NCBI RefSeq assembly: GCF_003129465.1
Contig: NZ_QFFF01000001.1
Coordinates: 2,279,501 to 2,343,500 of the forward strand
Length of the DNA stretch: 64,000 bases
Direction: 5' to 3'
Source: Sphingosinicella humi
GTDB taxonomy: Bacteria > Pseudomonadota > Alphaproteobacteria > Sphingomonadales > Sphingomonadaceae
Below, one piece after another: positions 8,873 to 17,691 of this stretch. Every line of letters begins with the position of its first letter. The first letter of the stretch is position 1. The translations under genes were made by a program, and so were the position numbers. The notes under the pieces are model-generated. The model was not told the DNA's origin. It made no database searches and worked only from the letters and a program-made list of their open reading frames with translations.

Positions 8873-8996
8873 TGGCTATCGCGGCCGGTCCCCACTTTGG
8901 CACGAAACGAGGGTTGTCTGTCATTTCTGCCGGAGCCGCTCAGCATTAGATTCCTTCCATGGGCCGGACATCCAGCCGGCCGGAATGGAGGACCAG

Positions 8997-9137
8997 ATGT
9001 TGTATCGGACCGGATTTCAGCAGCTTGCCTCGGGCACCTTCGCCTTGCTGCTCGCCATCGTCTTCGTCGGGGCCGCCGTCGCGCCGGCGGAAAGCGTCGA
9101 GGCCGCGTCGATCAGCCGCACCTGCCTCCTCGCCTGA
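8997..9137 (+). CDS. Small membrane or exported protein (46 aa)
   Basis: A 46-codon frame starts at an ATG five bases after GGAGG. It encodes MLYRTGFQQLASGTFALLLA, more hydrophobic residues, then an AVAPAES stretch that could be a signal-peptidase site, and a short tail ending in TCLLA. It resembles short sphingomonad proteins that are mostly one hydrophobic helix. Its function is unknown. It lies alone between the alcohol dehydrogenase and the GlxA-type regulator. The good ribosome site and the hydrophobic helix argue for a real gene; the short length keeps confidence moderate. Confidence 0.5.
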   Translation: MLYRTGFQQLASGTFALLLAIVFVGAAVAPAESVEAASISRTCLLA

Positions 9138-9231
9138 GGGAGGTCGGCATGTCTTGTGAATGGCCGTTCCGCCGCTCGTCCGGCAGGGGTATGCTGGACG
9201 GGGGCGGGCGGCATCCGGATCGGAGGGTGCG

Positions 9232-10284
9232 ATGAATGGCGAAGTGAAACGGGTCGGTGTCGTCCTGTTCGACGACACCGATCTGCTCGATTCCGTCGGA
9301 CCGGTGCGCGTCTTCCACAGCGCGGCCTGCCAGCTTCAGCGGATCGGCGCGGCGAGCGAGCCGCTCTACGCGATCGATCTCCTGTCCCGCTTCGGCGGTA
9401 TCGTCAAGAGCTCGATCGGCTTCGGGCTCGAAACCAAGCCGCTGCGGGAGCTCGACGTGGGGGATTACGACACCCTCCTCGTCTCCGGCGGCGGCGTCGA
9501 TGACGCAAATTGCGACCCCGAGGTCGTCGCTTGGCTCCGGCGCAATCATGACAAGGTCAGGCGGCTGGGTTCCACCTGCACAGGCGCCTTCGTCCTCGCG
9601 GCTGCGGGGCTCCTCGACGGGCGACGCGCCGCCACCCACTGGGCCTATTGCGACCTGCTCCAGGCCAGCTTTCCCGAGATCGATGTCGATCGGGACTCCA
9701 TCTTCGTCGAGGATCGCGGCTTGTGGACCTCGGCTGGCGTCACGTCGGGCATGGATATGGCGTTGGCGATGATCGAGGAGGATCACGGCCGCGATCTCGC
9801 CCTGCTCGTTGCCCGGATGATGGTGATCTTCCTGAAGCGGCCCGGCGGCCAGTCGCAGTTCAGCACGCCGCTGAAGAGCCAGTCGGTCGAAGGCCCGATG
9901 GCGCCGCTGCTCCACTGGATCGCCGAAAATCCCGCCGCGGACCTTCGCACCGCGATACTGTCCGAGCGCGCTCATATGAGCCTGCGCAACTTCTACCGCT
10001 CGTTCGAGGAAGCGACGGGCACGTCGCCGGCCGAATGGGTCGAGGAGGTGCGTATGCAGGTCGCCAAGCGCCTGCTGGAGCACACCGTCTATCATATCGA
10101 TCAGATCGCCTTGAAGGCGGGCTTCATGACCTACGAGCGCATGCGCCGCGCTTTCGCCCGGCGCATGGGCGTCAGCCCCGCCGCCTATCGCGCCCGCTTC
10201 ACCCGTCCGTCCCGATCGGCCGATCTCGCGCTGCTCGCCGGCGCCATCGGGACAAGCGAGCCGATCCTGCCGACCATGCAATAG
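9232..10284 (+). CDS. GlxA-type transcriptional regulator (DJ-1/PfpI + AraC HTH)
   Basis: About 350 residues from the ATG at 9232, which follows GGAGGGT and gives a better N-terminus (MNGEVKRVGVVLFDD) than the in-frame start at 9160. The N-terminal ~200 residues are a DJ-1/PfpI-like class I amidotransferase fold with the nucleophile-elbow Cys116 in STCTGAFVLAAAGLL. The C-terminal ~130 residues hold two helix-turn-helix units of the AraC type (MSLRNFYRSFEEATGTSPAE and the second around IDQIALKAGF). Such regulators sense a small metabolite and activate nearby catabolic or stress genes. It reads toward the cysteine synthase and may control the sulfur/thiol genes downstream; this is inference. 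Confidence 0.88.
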   Translation: MNGEVKRVGVVLFDDTDLLDSVGPVRVFHSAACQLQRIGAASEPLYAIDLLSRFGGIVKSSIGFGLETKPLRELDVGDYDTLLVSGGGVDDANCDPEVVAWLRRNHDKVRRLGSTCTGAFVLAAAGLLDGRRAATHWAYCDLLQASFPEIDVDRDSIFVEDRGLWTSAGVTSGMDMALAMIEEDHGRDLALLVARMMVIFLKRPGGQSQFSTPLKSQSVEGPMAPLLHWIAENPAADLRTAILSERAHMSLRNFYRSFEEATGTSPAEWVEEVRMQVAKRLLEHTVYHIDQIALKAGFMTYERMRRAFARRMGVSPAAYRARFTRPSRSADLALLAGAIGTSEPILPTMQ

Positions 10285-10339
10285 CCGCCGGCCCCGCCGC
10301 TATGATATGGACGAGCGCCTTTAGAAGGAGGCGTGGGCG

Positions 10340-11371
10340 ATGGACATTCGTGACGGCGTGCTGGAGGCGATCGGGAACACGCCCCTTATCCGCCTGAAGC
10401 GTGCGTCCGAGGCGACCGGCTGCGACATTCTCGGCAAGGCGGAGTTCCTGAACCCGGGCCAGTCGGTGAAGGATCGCGCGGCTCTTTTCATCATCCAGGA
10501 CGCCCTGGCGCGCGGGGCGCTCAAGCCCGGCGGCGTGATCGTCGAAGGGACGGCGGGGAACACCGGCATCGGCCTCGCCATGGTGGCGAACGCGCTCGGC
10601 ATGCGCACCGTCATCGTCATTCCCGAGACGCAAAGCCAGGAAAAGAAGGATACGCTCCGCGCAATGGGCGCCGAGCTGGTCGAGGTGCCCGCGGTCCCCT
10701 ACGCCAACCCGAACAATTATGTGAAAGTGTCGGAGCGCATGGCCGCACGGATGGCGGAGACCGAACCGCAGGGCGCGGTCTGGGCCAACCAGTTCGACAA
10801 TGTCGCCAACCGCCAGGCCCATGTCGAGACGACGGGGCCGGAGATCTGGGAGCAGACCGGCGGCCGCGTCGACGGCTTCATCTGCGCGGTGGGGACGGGC
10901 GGCACCCTGGCGGGCGTGGCGCAGGCTCTGCGCGAGCGGCGGCCGGACATCGTCATCGGCCTCGCCGACCCGATGGGCGCGGCGCTGTACAGCTATTACG
11001 CGACCGGCGTCCTCGAAAGCAGCGGCAACTCCATCACGGAGGGGATCGGGCAGGGGCGGATTACCCGCAACCTTGAGGGCCTGTCGGTCGACGTGCCCTT
11101 CCAGATCCCGGACGAGGAGGCGATACCCGCAGTCTTCGACCTGCTGGAGCATGAAGGGCTTTGCCTCGGCCCGTCGTCGGGCGTGAACGTCGCCGGCGCC
11201 ATCCGGCTGGCGCGGCAGATGGGCCCGGGGCACACCATCGTCACCGTCCTTTGCGACTATGGCACGCGCTACCAGTCCCGGCTGTTCAACCCGGAGTTCC
11301 TGCGCTCCAAAGGGCTGCCCGTACCGCCCTGGATCGAGCGCGGACCCAGTGTCGAGCCGGCCTTCGTCTGA
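10340..11371 (+). CDS. cysK: Cysteine synthase A family enzyme
   Basis: 343 residues with an AGAAGGAGG site upstream. PLP-dependent fold type II: the Schiff-base lysine is K44 in NPGQSVKDRAA, the substrate loop is EGTAGNTGIGLA, and the PLP phosphate loop is GTGGTLAG. It condenses O-acetylserine with sulfide to give cysteine. It is longer than classical CysK (about 310-325) because of a C-terminal extension ending PPWIERGPSVEPAFV, so a cystathionine-beta-synthase-like or CysM-like specificity is possible. It is followed by a peroxiredoxin and a persulfide dioxygenase fusion on the same strand, giving a coherent sulfide/thiol theme. Confidence 0.88.
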   Translation: MDIRDGVLEAIGNTPLIRLKRASEATGCDILGKAEFLNPGQSVKDRAALFIIQDALARGALKPGGVIVEGTAGNTGIGLAMVANALGMRTVIVIPETQSQEKKDTLRAMGAELVEVPAVPYANPNNYVKVSERMAARMAETEPQGAVWANQFDNVANRQAHVETTGPEIWEQTGGRVDGFICAVGTGGTLAGVAQALRERRPDIVIGLADPMGAALYSYYATGVLESSGNSITEGIGQGRITRNLEGLSVDVPFQIPDEEAIPAVFDLLEHEGLCLGPSSGVNVAGAIRLARQMGPGHTIVTVLCDYGTRYQSRLFNPEFLRSKGLPVPPWIERGPSVEPAFV

Positions 11372-11469
11372 GGGTGTGGAGTGCCCGATTCCCGCGCCGG
11401 CTCGCCTGGCACGAATGGTTAACACATCGCGGATTTGCTATACGGGCGACTCCATCAAAGGAGGTCGAC

Positions 11470-12180
11470 ATGGCGCTTCGCATAGGTGATCCGGCTCCCG
11501 ATTTCGTCGCCGACAGCACGCAGGGAAGGATCAATTTCCATGAGTGGATCGGCGATTCATGGGCGATGCTCTTCTCGCATCCGAAGGACTTCACGCCCAT
11601 CTGCACGACCGAGCTTGGCTATCTCGCCAAGATGCAGCCGGAGTTCGAGCGGCGCAATTGCAAGATCATCGGCCTTTCGGTCGATCCCGTCGACGATCAC
11701 CATCGCTGGCTGGCCGACATCACCCAGGTCACGGGCGCAACCGTGAACTATCCGATCATTGCCGATCACGACCTCGAGGTCGCCAAGCGCTACGACATGC
11801 TCCCCGCCGAGACGCCCGGCAGTGCCGAAGGACGGACGGCGGCCACCAACCAGACCGTCCGCACCGTTTTCCTGATCGGGCCGGACAAGCTCATCAAGGC
11901 GATGCTCGTCTACCCGATGAGCAGCGGCCGGAACTTCTTCGAAGTGCTGCGGCTGCTCGATTCCTGCCAACTGACGGCGGACTACAAGGTCGCGACTCCG
12001 GTCAACTGGTCGCAGGGCGAGGATGTGATCATCGTGCCGTCTGTTTCGGACGAGGAGGCGAAGGCGCTCTTCCCCGGCGGCTGGAAGGCGCTCACGTCCT
12101 ATATGCGGCTTGTGCCGCAGCCGGGCGCATCGGACGTAACGCAGGAGGTGGAGCTTATAGAGAAGCCCGAGCGGGTATAA
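11470..12180 (+). CDS. 1-Cys (Prx6-type) peroxiredoxin
   Basis: 236 residues from an ATG after AAAGGAGGTCGAC. The peroxidatic cysteine is C45 in DFTPICTTELGYLAKM, and the C-terminal arm with PVNWSQGEDVIIVPSVSDEE is typical of the Prx6 subgroup. It reduces H2O2 and organic hydroperoxides in the cytoplasm. Upstream, ATGGTTAA at 11415-11422 matches the reverse complement of the TTAACCAT half-site reported for CtrA, but an 8-mer can occur by chance. The gene lies between cysteine synthase and the persulfide dioxygenase fusion, all on the plus strand. Confidence 0.92.
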   Translation: MALRIGDPAPDFVADSTQGRINFHEWIGDSWAMLFSHPKDFTPICTTELGYLAKMQPEFERRNCKIIGLSVDPVDDHHRWLADITQVTGATVNYPIIADHDLEVAKRYDMLPAETPGSAEGRTAATNQTVRTVFLIGPDKLIKAMLVYPMSSGRNFFEVLRLLDSCQLTADYKVATPVNWSQGEDVIIVPSVSDEEAKALFPGGWKALTSYMRLVPQPGASDVTQEVELIEKPERV

Positions 12181-12236
12181 GGCAAGCGGAGCGCCCGTGC
12201 GGCGAGCGCTCCCTTCCACCAGGAGGCAGTGAGGGC

Positions 12237-13307
12237 ATGATCTTCCACCAGATCGGAAATGGCGGTTGCCAGTCCTACCTGCTGGGCTGCCCCGACAAAT
12301 GCACGGCCATCCTGATCGACCCGTCGCTGGCCCAGCTCGACCGTTATCGCGGCCTGCTGGCGCGGGAAGGCCTCACCCTTCGCTATGTCGTCGACACCCA
12401 TACCCATGCCGATCATTTCTCGGCGGCGCGGCAGCTGAAGGAGGATTTCGGCGTCCCCGCCGTGATGCATCGGGAGAGCATGGCGCCCTACGCCGATCTC
12501 CGCCTCGACGACGGCGACATGCTGATCGTCGGCGACATCCGCCTGCAGGCGCTCCACACGCCCGGGCACACCAGCGATTCCCTGTGCCTGCTGGCCGGCG
12601 ACCGGGTGTTCACGGGCGATACGCTGCATGTCGGCGGCACCGGCCGCACGGACCTTCCCACCGGCGATCCCGACGCCCTCTACGACAGCCTCTTCAACCG
12701 TCTCCTCACCCTCGATGCCGAGATTCATGTCTATCCCGGCCACGACTATTCGGGGCGACAGTCGAGCACGATCGGCCGCGAGATGGCCGAGAATCCGCGC
12801 CTTCAGAAGCGGGAACGCCAGGCCTTCATCGAGATGATGGATCGGCTGAACCTGTCAGCCCCCCAGCATATGACTGAAGCGCTGCGGACCAACATGGGCG
12901 GCGGCAAGACGGTCGACCAGTTGCTGGCCGAAGCGTCGGCCAGGGTGCCCTTCATGTCTCTGTCGGAGCTTCGCGCGCGCCTCGGCGAGCGCCGCAACGA
13001 TTTCGTGATCCTCGACGTGCGGGAGCGCGCTTCCTACGACACCGCCCATATCCCCGGCGCCCGGAACCTGCCGCGTGGCCAATTGGAGCTCCGCGTCAAC
13101 CACGACCTTCCCGATCCGACACTGCGCATCGTCACGGTCTGCGAATATGGCAAGGTCTCCACCTTGGCCGCGGCCACCCTGCGAGAGCTCGGCTTCCGCC
13201 GCGCCACGGCGCTGGATGGCGGCATGAAGGCCTGGCGCGAGCTGGACTACCCGGTGGAGGAGGGACATGGCTCGGCCTGGGTCGGCGAGCTGTCTCCAGA
13301 GATTTAA
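12237..13307 (+). CDS. Persulfide dioxygenase-like MBL protein fused to rhodanese
   Basis: 356 residues with AGGAGG before the ATG. The N-terminal ~240 residues are a metallo-beta-lactamase fold with the metal motif THTHADH (H55, H57, D59, H60), a later HTPGHTSDS and YPGHDY, like ETHE1/Blh persulfide dioxygenases. Residues about 250-356 form a rhodanese domain (VILDVRERASYDTAHIPGA) with the sulfur-carrying Cys302 in VCEYGKVSTLAA. Such fusions oxidise glutathione persulfide to sulfite, with the rhodanese supplying or taking the sulfane sulfur. The position after cysteine synthase and peroxiredoxin supports a sulfide/persulfide homeostasis role. Its stop overlaps by four bases the stop of the convergent gene. 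Confidence 0.88.
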   Translation: MIFHQIGNGGCQSYLLGCPDKCTAILIDPSLAQLDRYRGLLAREGLTLRYVVDTHTHADHFSAARQLKEDFGVPAVMHRESMAPYADLRLDDGDMLIVGDIRLQALHTPGHTSDSLCLLAGDRVFTGDTLHVGGTGRTDLPTGDPDALYDSLFNRLLTLDAEIHVYPGHDYSGRQSSTIGREMAENPRLQKRERQAFIEMMDRLNLSAPQHMTEALRTNMGGGKTVDQLLAEASARVPFMSLSELRARLGERRNDFVILDVRERASYDTAHIPGARNLPRGQLELRVNHDLPDPTLRIVTVCEYGKVSTLAAATLRELGFRRATALDGGMKAWRELDYPVEEGHGSAWVGELSPEI

Positions 13308-14674
13308 GAGGGTTCCGCCTCGAGGCAGGGCGCCGCGGCATCCGCGATCCGGGCTGTCAAAAGGCTGATCTGCTCTCGAATATCGGGCACGGCGACAATC
13401 TCCCAGAATCGTCCCCGGGTGATCGGCCCGATCGCGAAAACATTGTCATGGGGCGTCCCGTCGCCATCGGTGACACGGGAAAACGGATCGACATCGAGGC
13501 CGAGCCGCAGCCTGTCCGGCCGCGCCATGCCGCTGTCGATCATCTGGCGGAGCAGCGGGTCGGTCGTCGCGCCAATATCGGCAGCGAGGCCGGTGCAGTT
13601 GATGAGCGCCTCCACGCGTCTGTCGACGGACCGCCCGTCGCCCCGGTGCGCGATGCTGACATCGAGCGACGAACCGTCGTCATGTATATGAGCGATGCGG
13701 CCGGCGACGATTTCGAGGCTTCCTTTGAGGCTAAGATCGTCCAGCATCCCCGCCACGGCCGGCGCGATCCTGTGACGGTGCACGTCCCAATAGGGCCTCA
13801 GGTGGCGCAGGAAACGGCGCTGCTCCTCAATCGAAAAGCCTTGCCACAAGGCAGCACTGTGCGGTCGAAGGGCGTCGACGGCGGCGCGCCAGCCATGACT
13901 TTCCGCCCGGTTCCTGGTCTGCCGAAGGAGATCGCTCAACCGGGGCGCGGGCGCAGCCGCCAGTGGCGCGGGCGTGAACGCCTGATGCGCGAGCGGGGCC
14001 AGGCCCCGGCGCGACGTGGCGATGATGCGGCCGGCAAAACCCCTGGTCCTGAGCGACAGGCACATGTCGACCATGGTGAGGCCCGTGCCGAGCAGCATGA
14101 CGTCGCCCTGCTTCTCGGCGATCTCTCGGAGCGCCTCTTGTCCATCTTCGCTCCAGGGATTTTCGACCAGGCGGCGGCTCTGGAGCGGAAAGGACGGGCG
14201 GTTGGTCGCGACGTTCCCGCTCGCCACTATTACGCAGTCGCAGTGAAGGTCGCTTCCGGAGGAAAGGGTGACCGTCAGTCCGCCGCTGTTCTTTTCGAGA
14301 GCGACGGCCTCATCGTGAAGGATCGTCAGCCGTTCGTCGGGCGACTGGGCCGCGAGCAGCTCGGCGAGGTAGCGGCCATATAGACGCCGCTCGGCATAGC
14401 TGTCCGCCGGCTGGCCCGTCGCACGCTCCAGCCAATCGGCGAAATGCGACGGTGCATCGGCGAAGGCGCTCATGTTCGCCGCCCGCACATTCAGAAGATG
14501 GGCGGGCTCCTGCGTCGAATAGGCGGCCCCGGCCGCAACCCGGTCGCGACGCTCGATCAGCGTCACACGGCAATGATTGTTTCGCAGCAGGTGAATCGCG
14601 GCCATCGTGCCGCTGAAGCCGCCGCCTATGACGGCGACGTGCACCAGGGATGGCAAGGGGCTACGCGGCCGCAT
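13304..14674 (-). CDS. FAD/NAD(P)-binding protein (NAD_binding_9 family)
   Basis: About 456 residues from the ATG at 14674; an in-frame TTG lies 30 bp upstream. The N-terminal dinucleotide motif is VAVIGGGFSGTMAAIHLLRN, followed by an acidic strand end (LIERRDRVAAGAAYST). Later segments HLLNVRAANMSAFAD and VIVASGNVATNRPSFP match the NAD_binding_9/HpnW-like proteins, flavoproteins of unknown substrate often found with peroxidase or sulfur genes. No transmembrane segment is seen. It is convergent with, and overlaps by 4 bp, the persulfide dioxygenase gene. Confidence 0.8.
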   Translation of the reverse strand: MRPRSPLPSLVHVAVIGGGFSGTMAAIHLLRNNHCRVTLIERRDRVAAGAAYSTQEPAHLLNVRAANMSAFADAPSHFADWLERATGQPADSYAERRLYGRYLAELLAAQSPDERLTILHDEAVALEKNSGGLTVTLSSGSDLHCDCVIVASGNVATNRPSFPLQSRRLVENPWSEDGQEALREIAEKQGDVMLLGTGLTMVDMCLSLRTRGFAGRIIATSRRGLAPLAHQAFTPAPLAAAPAPRLSDLLRQTRNRAESHGWRAAVDALRPHSAALWQGFSIEEQRRFLRHLRPYWDVHRHRIAPAVAGMLDDLSLKGSLEIVAGRIAHIHDDGSSLDVSIAHRGDGRSVDRRVEALINCTGLAADIGATTDPLLRQMIDSGMARPDRLRLGLDVDPFSRVTDGDGTPHDNVFAIGPITRGRFWEIVAVPDIREQISLLTARIADAAAPCLEAEPS

Positions 14675-14769
14675 CGCCTCAGGAAATAGGCGACGCAGTT
14701 CCAATGTCTACTAACAATGTAGATAAAGAAGCCGGCCGGGTCCGTTCCAACGCCCGGCCGATTTCGCGC

Positions 14770-16056
14770 TTACCGCCTGTCCACCGGCACATAATCCCGC
14801 TGGGTCGGGCCGGTGTAGAGCTGGCGGGGACGGCCGATCTTCTGGTCGGGATCGGAGATCATCTCGTTCCACTGCGCCACCCAGCCGACGGTGCGGGCGA
14901 GGGCGAAGAGGGCGGTGAACATCGAGGTCGGGAAGCCGATCGCCGAGAGGATCACGCCCGAATAGAAATCGACGTTCGGGTAGAGCTTCTTCTCGATGAA
15001 ATATTCGTCGTTGAGGGCGATCTGCTCGAGCTCGCGGGCGACGTCGAAAATGGGGTCGTTGACGCCCATTTCCTTCAGCACCGCCTCCGCCGTCTTCTGC
15101 ATCACCTTCGCGCGCGGATCGTAATTCTTGTAGACGCGATGGCCGAAGCCCATCAGGCGGAACGGATCGTCCTTGTCCTTGGCGCGGGCGATATATTCCG
15201 GGATCCGGTCGGGCGTGCCGATCTCGCGCAGCATGTTGAGCGCAGCCTCATTGGCGCCGCCATGGGCAGGGCCCCAGAGGCAGGCGATGCCGGCGGCGAT
15301 GCAGGCAAAGGGATTGGCCCCCGAGGATCCGGCGAGGCGCACCGTCGAGGTCGACGCATTCTGCTCGTGATCGGCGTGGAGGATGAAGATCGTCCGCATC
15401 GCCTGCTCGACGACCGGGTTGACCTCGAACGGCTCGGCCGGAACGCCGAAGGTCATGCGCAGGAAATTGCCCGAATAGCCGAGGCTGTTGTCGGGATACA
15501 TGAAGGGCTGGCCGACCGAATATTTATACGCCATCGCCGCGATGGTCGGCATCTTGGCGATCAGCCGGTGGCTCGCGATCATCCGCTGGTCGGGATCGGT
15601 GATGTCGGTGGAATCGTGATAGAAAGCCGACAGAGCCCCCACCACGCCGCACATGATCGCCATCGGATGGGCGTCGCGCCGAAAGCCGCGATAGAACTGG
15701 ATGAGCTGCTCGTGCAGCATGGTGTGGCGCGAAATGGTGTAGGTGAACTGGTCGAGCTCTTTCCGCTTCGGCAGCTCGCCGCGCAGGAGAAGATAGGCGA
15801 CCTCCATGAAGGTCGAATGCTCTGCCAGCTGGTCGATCGGATAGCCGCGATGGAGCAGGACGCCTTTGTCGCCGTCGATGTAGGTCAGCTTGGATTCGCA
15901 GCTGGCCGTCGAGGTGAAGCCGGGATCGAAGGTGAAGGCGCCGGTCTGGCCGTAGAGCTTGCGGATGTCGATGACGTCGGGACCTACCGACCCTGACAGC
16001 ACGTCATAGTCGTGGCTCTTGTCGTGGACGGTGAGGCTGGCCTTGCTGTCCGCCAT
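14770..16056 (-). CDS. gltA: Citrate synthase
   Basis: 428 residues from the ATG at 16056, nine bases after AAGGAG. An upstream extension of the frame runs into gltX and is rejected. Type II citrate synthase features include the N-terminal [19 protein letters not shown] block, active-site His in [27 protein letters not shown], and [10 protein letters not shown] containing the catalytic Asp. It condenses oxaloacetate and acetyl-CoA, the first step of the TCA cycle. It lies directly downstream of gltX on the same strand with a two-base gap, so co-transcription is likely. Confidence 0.97.
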   Translation of the reverse strand: MADSKASLTVHDKSHDYDVLSGSVGPDVIDIRKLYGQTGAFTFDPGFTSTASCESKLTYIDGDKGVLLHRGYPIDQLAEHSTFMEVAYLLLRGELPKRKELDQFTYTISRHTMLHEQLIQFYRGFRRDAHPMAIMCGVVGALSAFYHDSTDITDPDQRMIASHRLIAKMPTIAAMAYKYSVGQPFMYPDNSLGYSGNFLRMTFGVPAEPFEVNPVVEQAMRTIFILHADHEQNASTSTVRLAGSSGANPFACIAAGIACLWGPAHGGANEAALNMLREIGTPDRIPEYIARAKDKDDPFRLMGFGHRVYKNYDPRAKVMQKTAEAVLKEMGVNDPIFDVARELEQIALNDEYFIEKKLYPNVDFYSGVILSAIGFPTSMFTALFALARTVGWVAQWNEMISDPDQKIGRPRQLYTGPTQRDYVPVDRR

Positions 16057-16058
16057 GC

Positions 16059-17495
16059 TTATTGCTCCTTGTTCGTCATCTTGTCCGCTATGCGCGCCAG
16101 GCTTTCGTCTCGGCCCAGCAGCACCAGCACGTCGAAAATTCCCGGCGAGGTCGCCCGCCCGGTGAGCGCCGCGCGAAGCGGCTGCGCCACCTGACCAAGC
16201 TTCACGCCGGCCGCCTCGGATACTCCCCTCACGGCCCGCTCCGTCGCCTCGGCCGTCCAATCCGGAAGCGCGGCGAGGGCCGCATGGACGAGGGCGAGCA
16301 GGTCCGGTGCCTGTCCCTCTAGCAACGCCGCGGCGCGTTCGTCCACGTCCAGAGGAACGGTTTTGAAAAGAAAGGCAGCGCCGTCGGCCAATTCGTTGAG
16401 ATTCTTGGCGCGGGGCTTCAGCCCTTCCATCGCTTCGGCGAGGAGGGCCAGCTCGTCATCGCTGACCTCCCGCCCGAGCGCTTCCGCCAGTCTCGGCGCT
16501 GCCAGCCCCGCCAGGCGGCCATTCGCCGCTTCGCGGATATAGTGGCCGTTCAAATTCTCCAGCTTCTTCAAATCGAAGCGGGATGGGGAGCGGCCGACAT
16601 GGTCGAGATCGAACCATTTGATCGCGTCTTCGCGGGAGATGATCTCCTCGTCGCCATGCCCCCAGCCGAGGCGCAGCAGATAGTTGGACAGCGCCTCCGG
16701 GAGCATGCCGAGCTCGTCGCGGTAGCTCTCGACGCCGGTGGCGCCGTGCCGCTTCGACATCTTGGCGCCGTCCTGGCCGTGGATCAGCGGCACATGGGCA
16801 TAGATCGGCTCCGGCCAGCCCATGGCGCGGATGATGCCGAGCTGCCGGAAGGCGTTGTTCAAATGGTCGTCGCCGCGGATGACGTGGGTGACGCCCATGT
16901 CGTGATCGTCGACGACGACCGCGAGCATGTAGGTCGGCGTTCCATCCGAGCGGAGCAGGATGAAATCGTCGATCTCGCTGTTCTGCACGGCGACCCGGCC
17001 CTGCACCCGGTCCTCGATCACCGTCTCGCCCTCCCGCGGCGCCTTCAGGCGAATGACGAAGGGCGCATCCGGCGTCGGCGCATCGGCCGAACAATCGCGC
17101 CAGACGCTGTTCACCTTGAACGGCCGCCGCTCGGCCTGAGCTTTGGCCCGCTGGTCGGCAAGCTCTTCCTGGGTCATGTAGCAGCGATAGGCCTGCCCGC
17201 GCGCCAGCAGCTCCTGCGCCACTTCGGCGTGCCGGGCGGCGAATTGGGACTGGTAATATTCATGCCCGTGCCAATCGAGGCCGAGCCACTTCATGCCGTC
17301 GAGGATGGCGTCGATCGCCGCCTGGGTGGAGCGGGCCTGGTCGGTATCCTCGATCCTCAACAGGAACTTCCCGCCGTGATGGCGGGCGAATAGCCAGTTG
17401 AACAGGGCGGTGCGGGCGCCGCCGATATGCAGGAAGCCGGTCGGCGAAGGCGCGAAACGGGTTATGACCGGGCGGGATTCGGTGGTTGCGCTCAA
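16059..17495 (-). CDS. gltX: Glutamyl-tRNA synthetase
   Basis: About 478 residues from a TTG at 17495 placed nine bases after GGAG; this gives the usual short N-terminus before [24 protein letters not shown] at 17510 is the alternative. Class I signatures are both present: the HIGH-type motif FLHIGGAR and the KMSKS-type motif AKMSKRHGA. The C-terminal anticodon-binding helical domain is complete. It charges tRNA-Glu (and, in many alphaproteobacteria lacking GlnRS, tRNA-Gln for later amidation). It is followed by gltA. Confidence 0.96.
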   Translation of the reverse strand: MSATTESRPVITRFAPSPTGFLHIGGARTALFNWLFARHHGGKFLLRIEDTDQARSTQAAIDAILDGMKWLGLDWHGHEYYQSQFAARHAEVAQELLARGQAYRCYMTQEELADQRAKAQAERRPFKVNSVWRDCSADAPTPDAPFVIRLKAPREGETVIEDRVQGRVAVQNSEIDDFILLRSDGTPTYMLAVVVDDHDMGVTHVIRGDDHLNNAFRQLGIIRAMGWPEPIYAHVPLIHGQDGAKMSKRHGATGVESYRDELGMLPEALSNYLLRLGWGHGDEEIISREDAIKWFDLDHVGRSPSRFDLKKLENLNGHYIREAANGRLAGLAAPRLAEALGREVSDDELALLAEAMEGLKPRAKNLNELADGAAFLFKTVPLDVDERAAALLEGQAPDLLALVHAALAALPDWTAEATERAVRGVSEAAGVKLGQVAQPLRAALTGRATSPGIFDVLVLLGRDESLARIADKMTNKEQ

Positions 17496-17593
17496 GCGCC
17501 AATTCTCCAAGGATGCCGGCTATGCCGGCGGATGACAGGGGCGCCCGTAGCATAGCGGATGGGCCGCGACAAACGCGGCAATCCGTGCCCCTG

Positions 17594-17691
17594 CGTCATC
17601 CCGGCGAATGCCGGGACCCAAGACCATGAACGCCGAGGAAATAGGCGCTGAGGCCGGTGTTCCTGGATCCCGGATCAAGTTCGGGATGACG
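17594..17691. repeat. Dispersed palindromic repeat pair overlapping the comEC start
   Basis: The left arm (from 17594, CGTCATCCCGGCGAATGCCG then GGACCC) and the right arm (to 17691, GGATCCCGG...CGGGATGAC) are inverted relatives of each other and of the element at 293-409. The right arm carries the variant inner hairpin CCCGGATCAAGTTCGGG. In frame it would encode the VPGSRIKFGM peptide at the front of the downstream ComEC reading frame. It fills the gap between gltX and comEC. Confidence 0.65.

Noticed and set aside
14770-16260. gltA start at 16260
   Set aside because: The extension overlaps the gltX coding frame and has arginine/glycine-rich, non-protein-like sequence. The ATG at 16056 follows AAGGAG and gives the normal [10 protein letters not shown] start.
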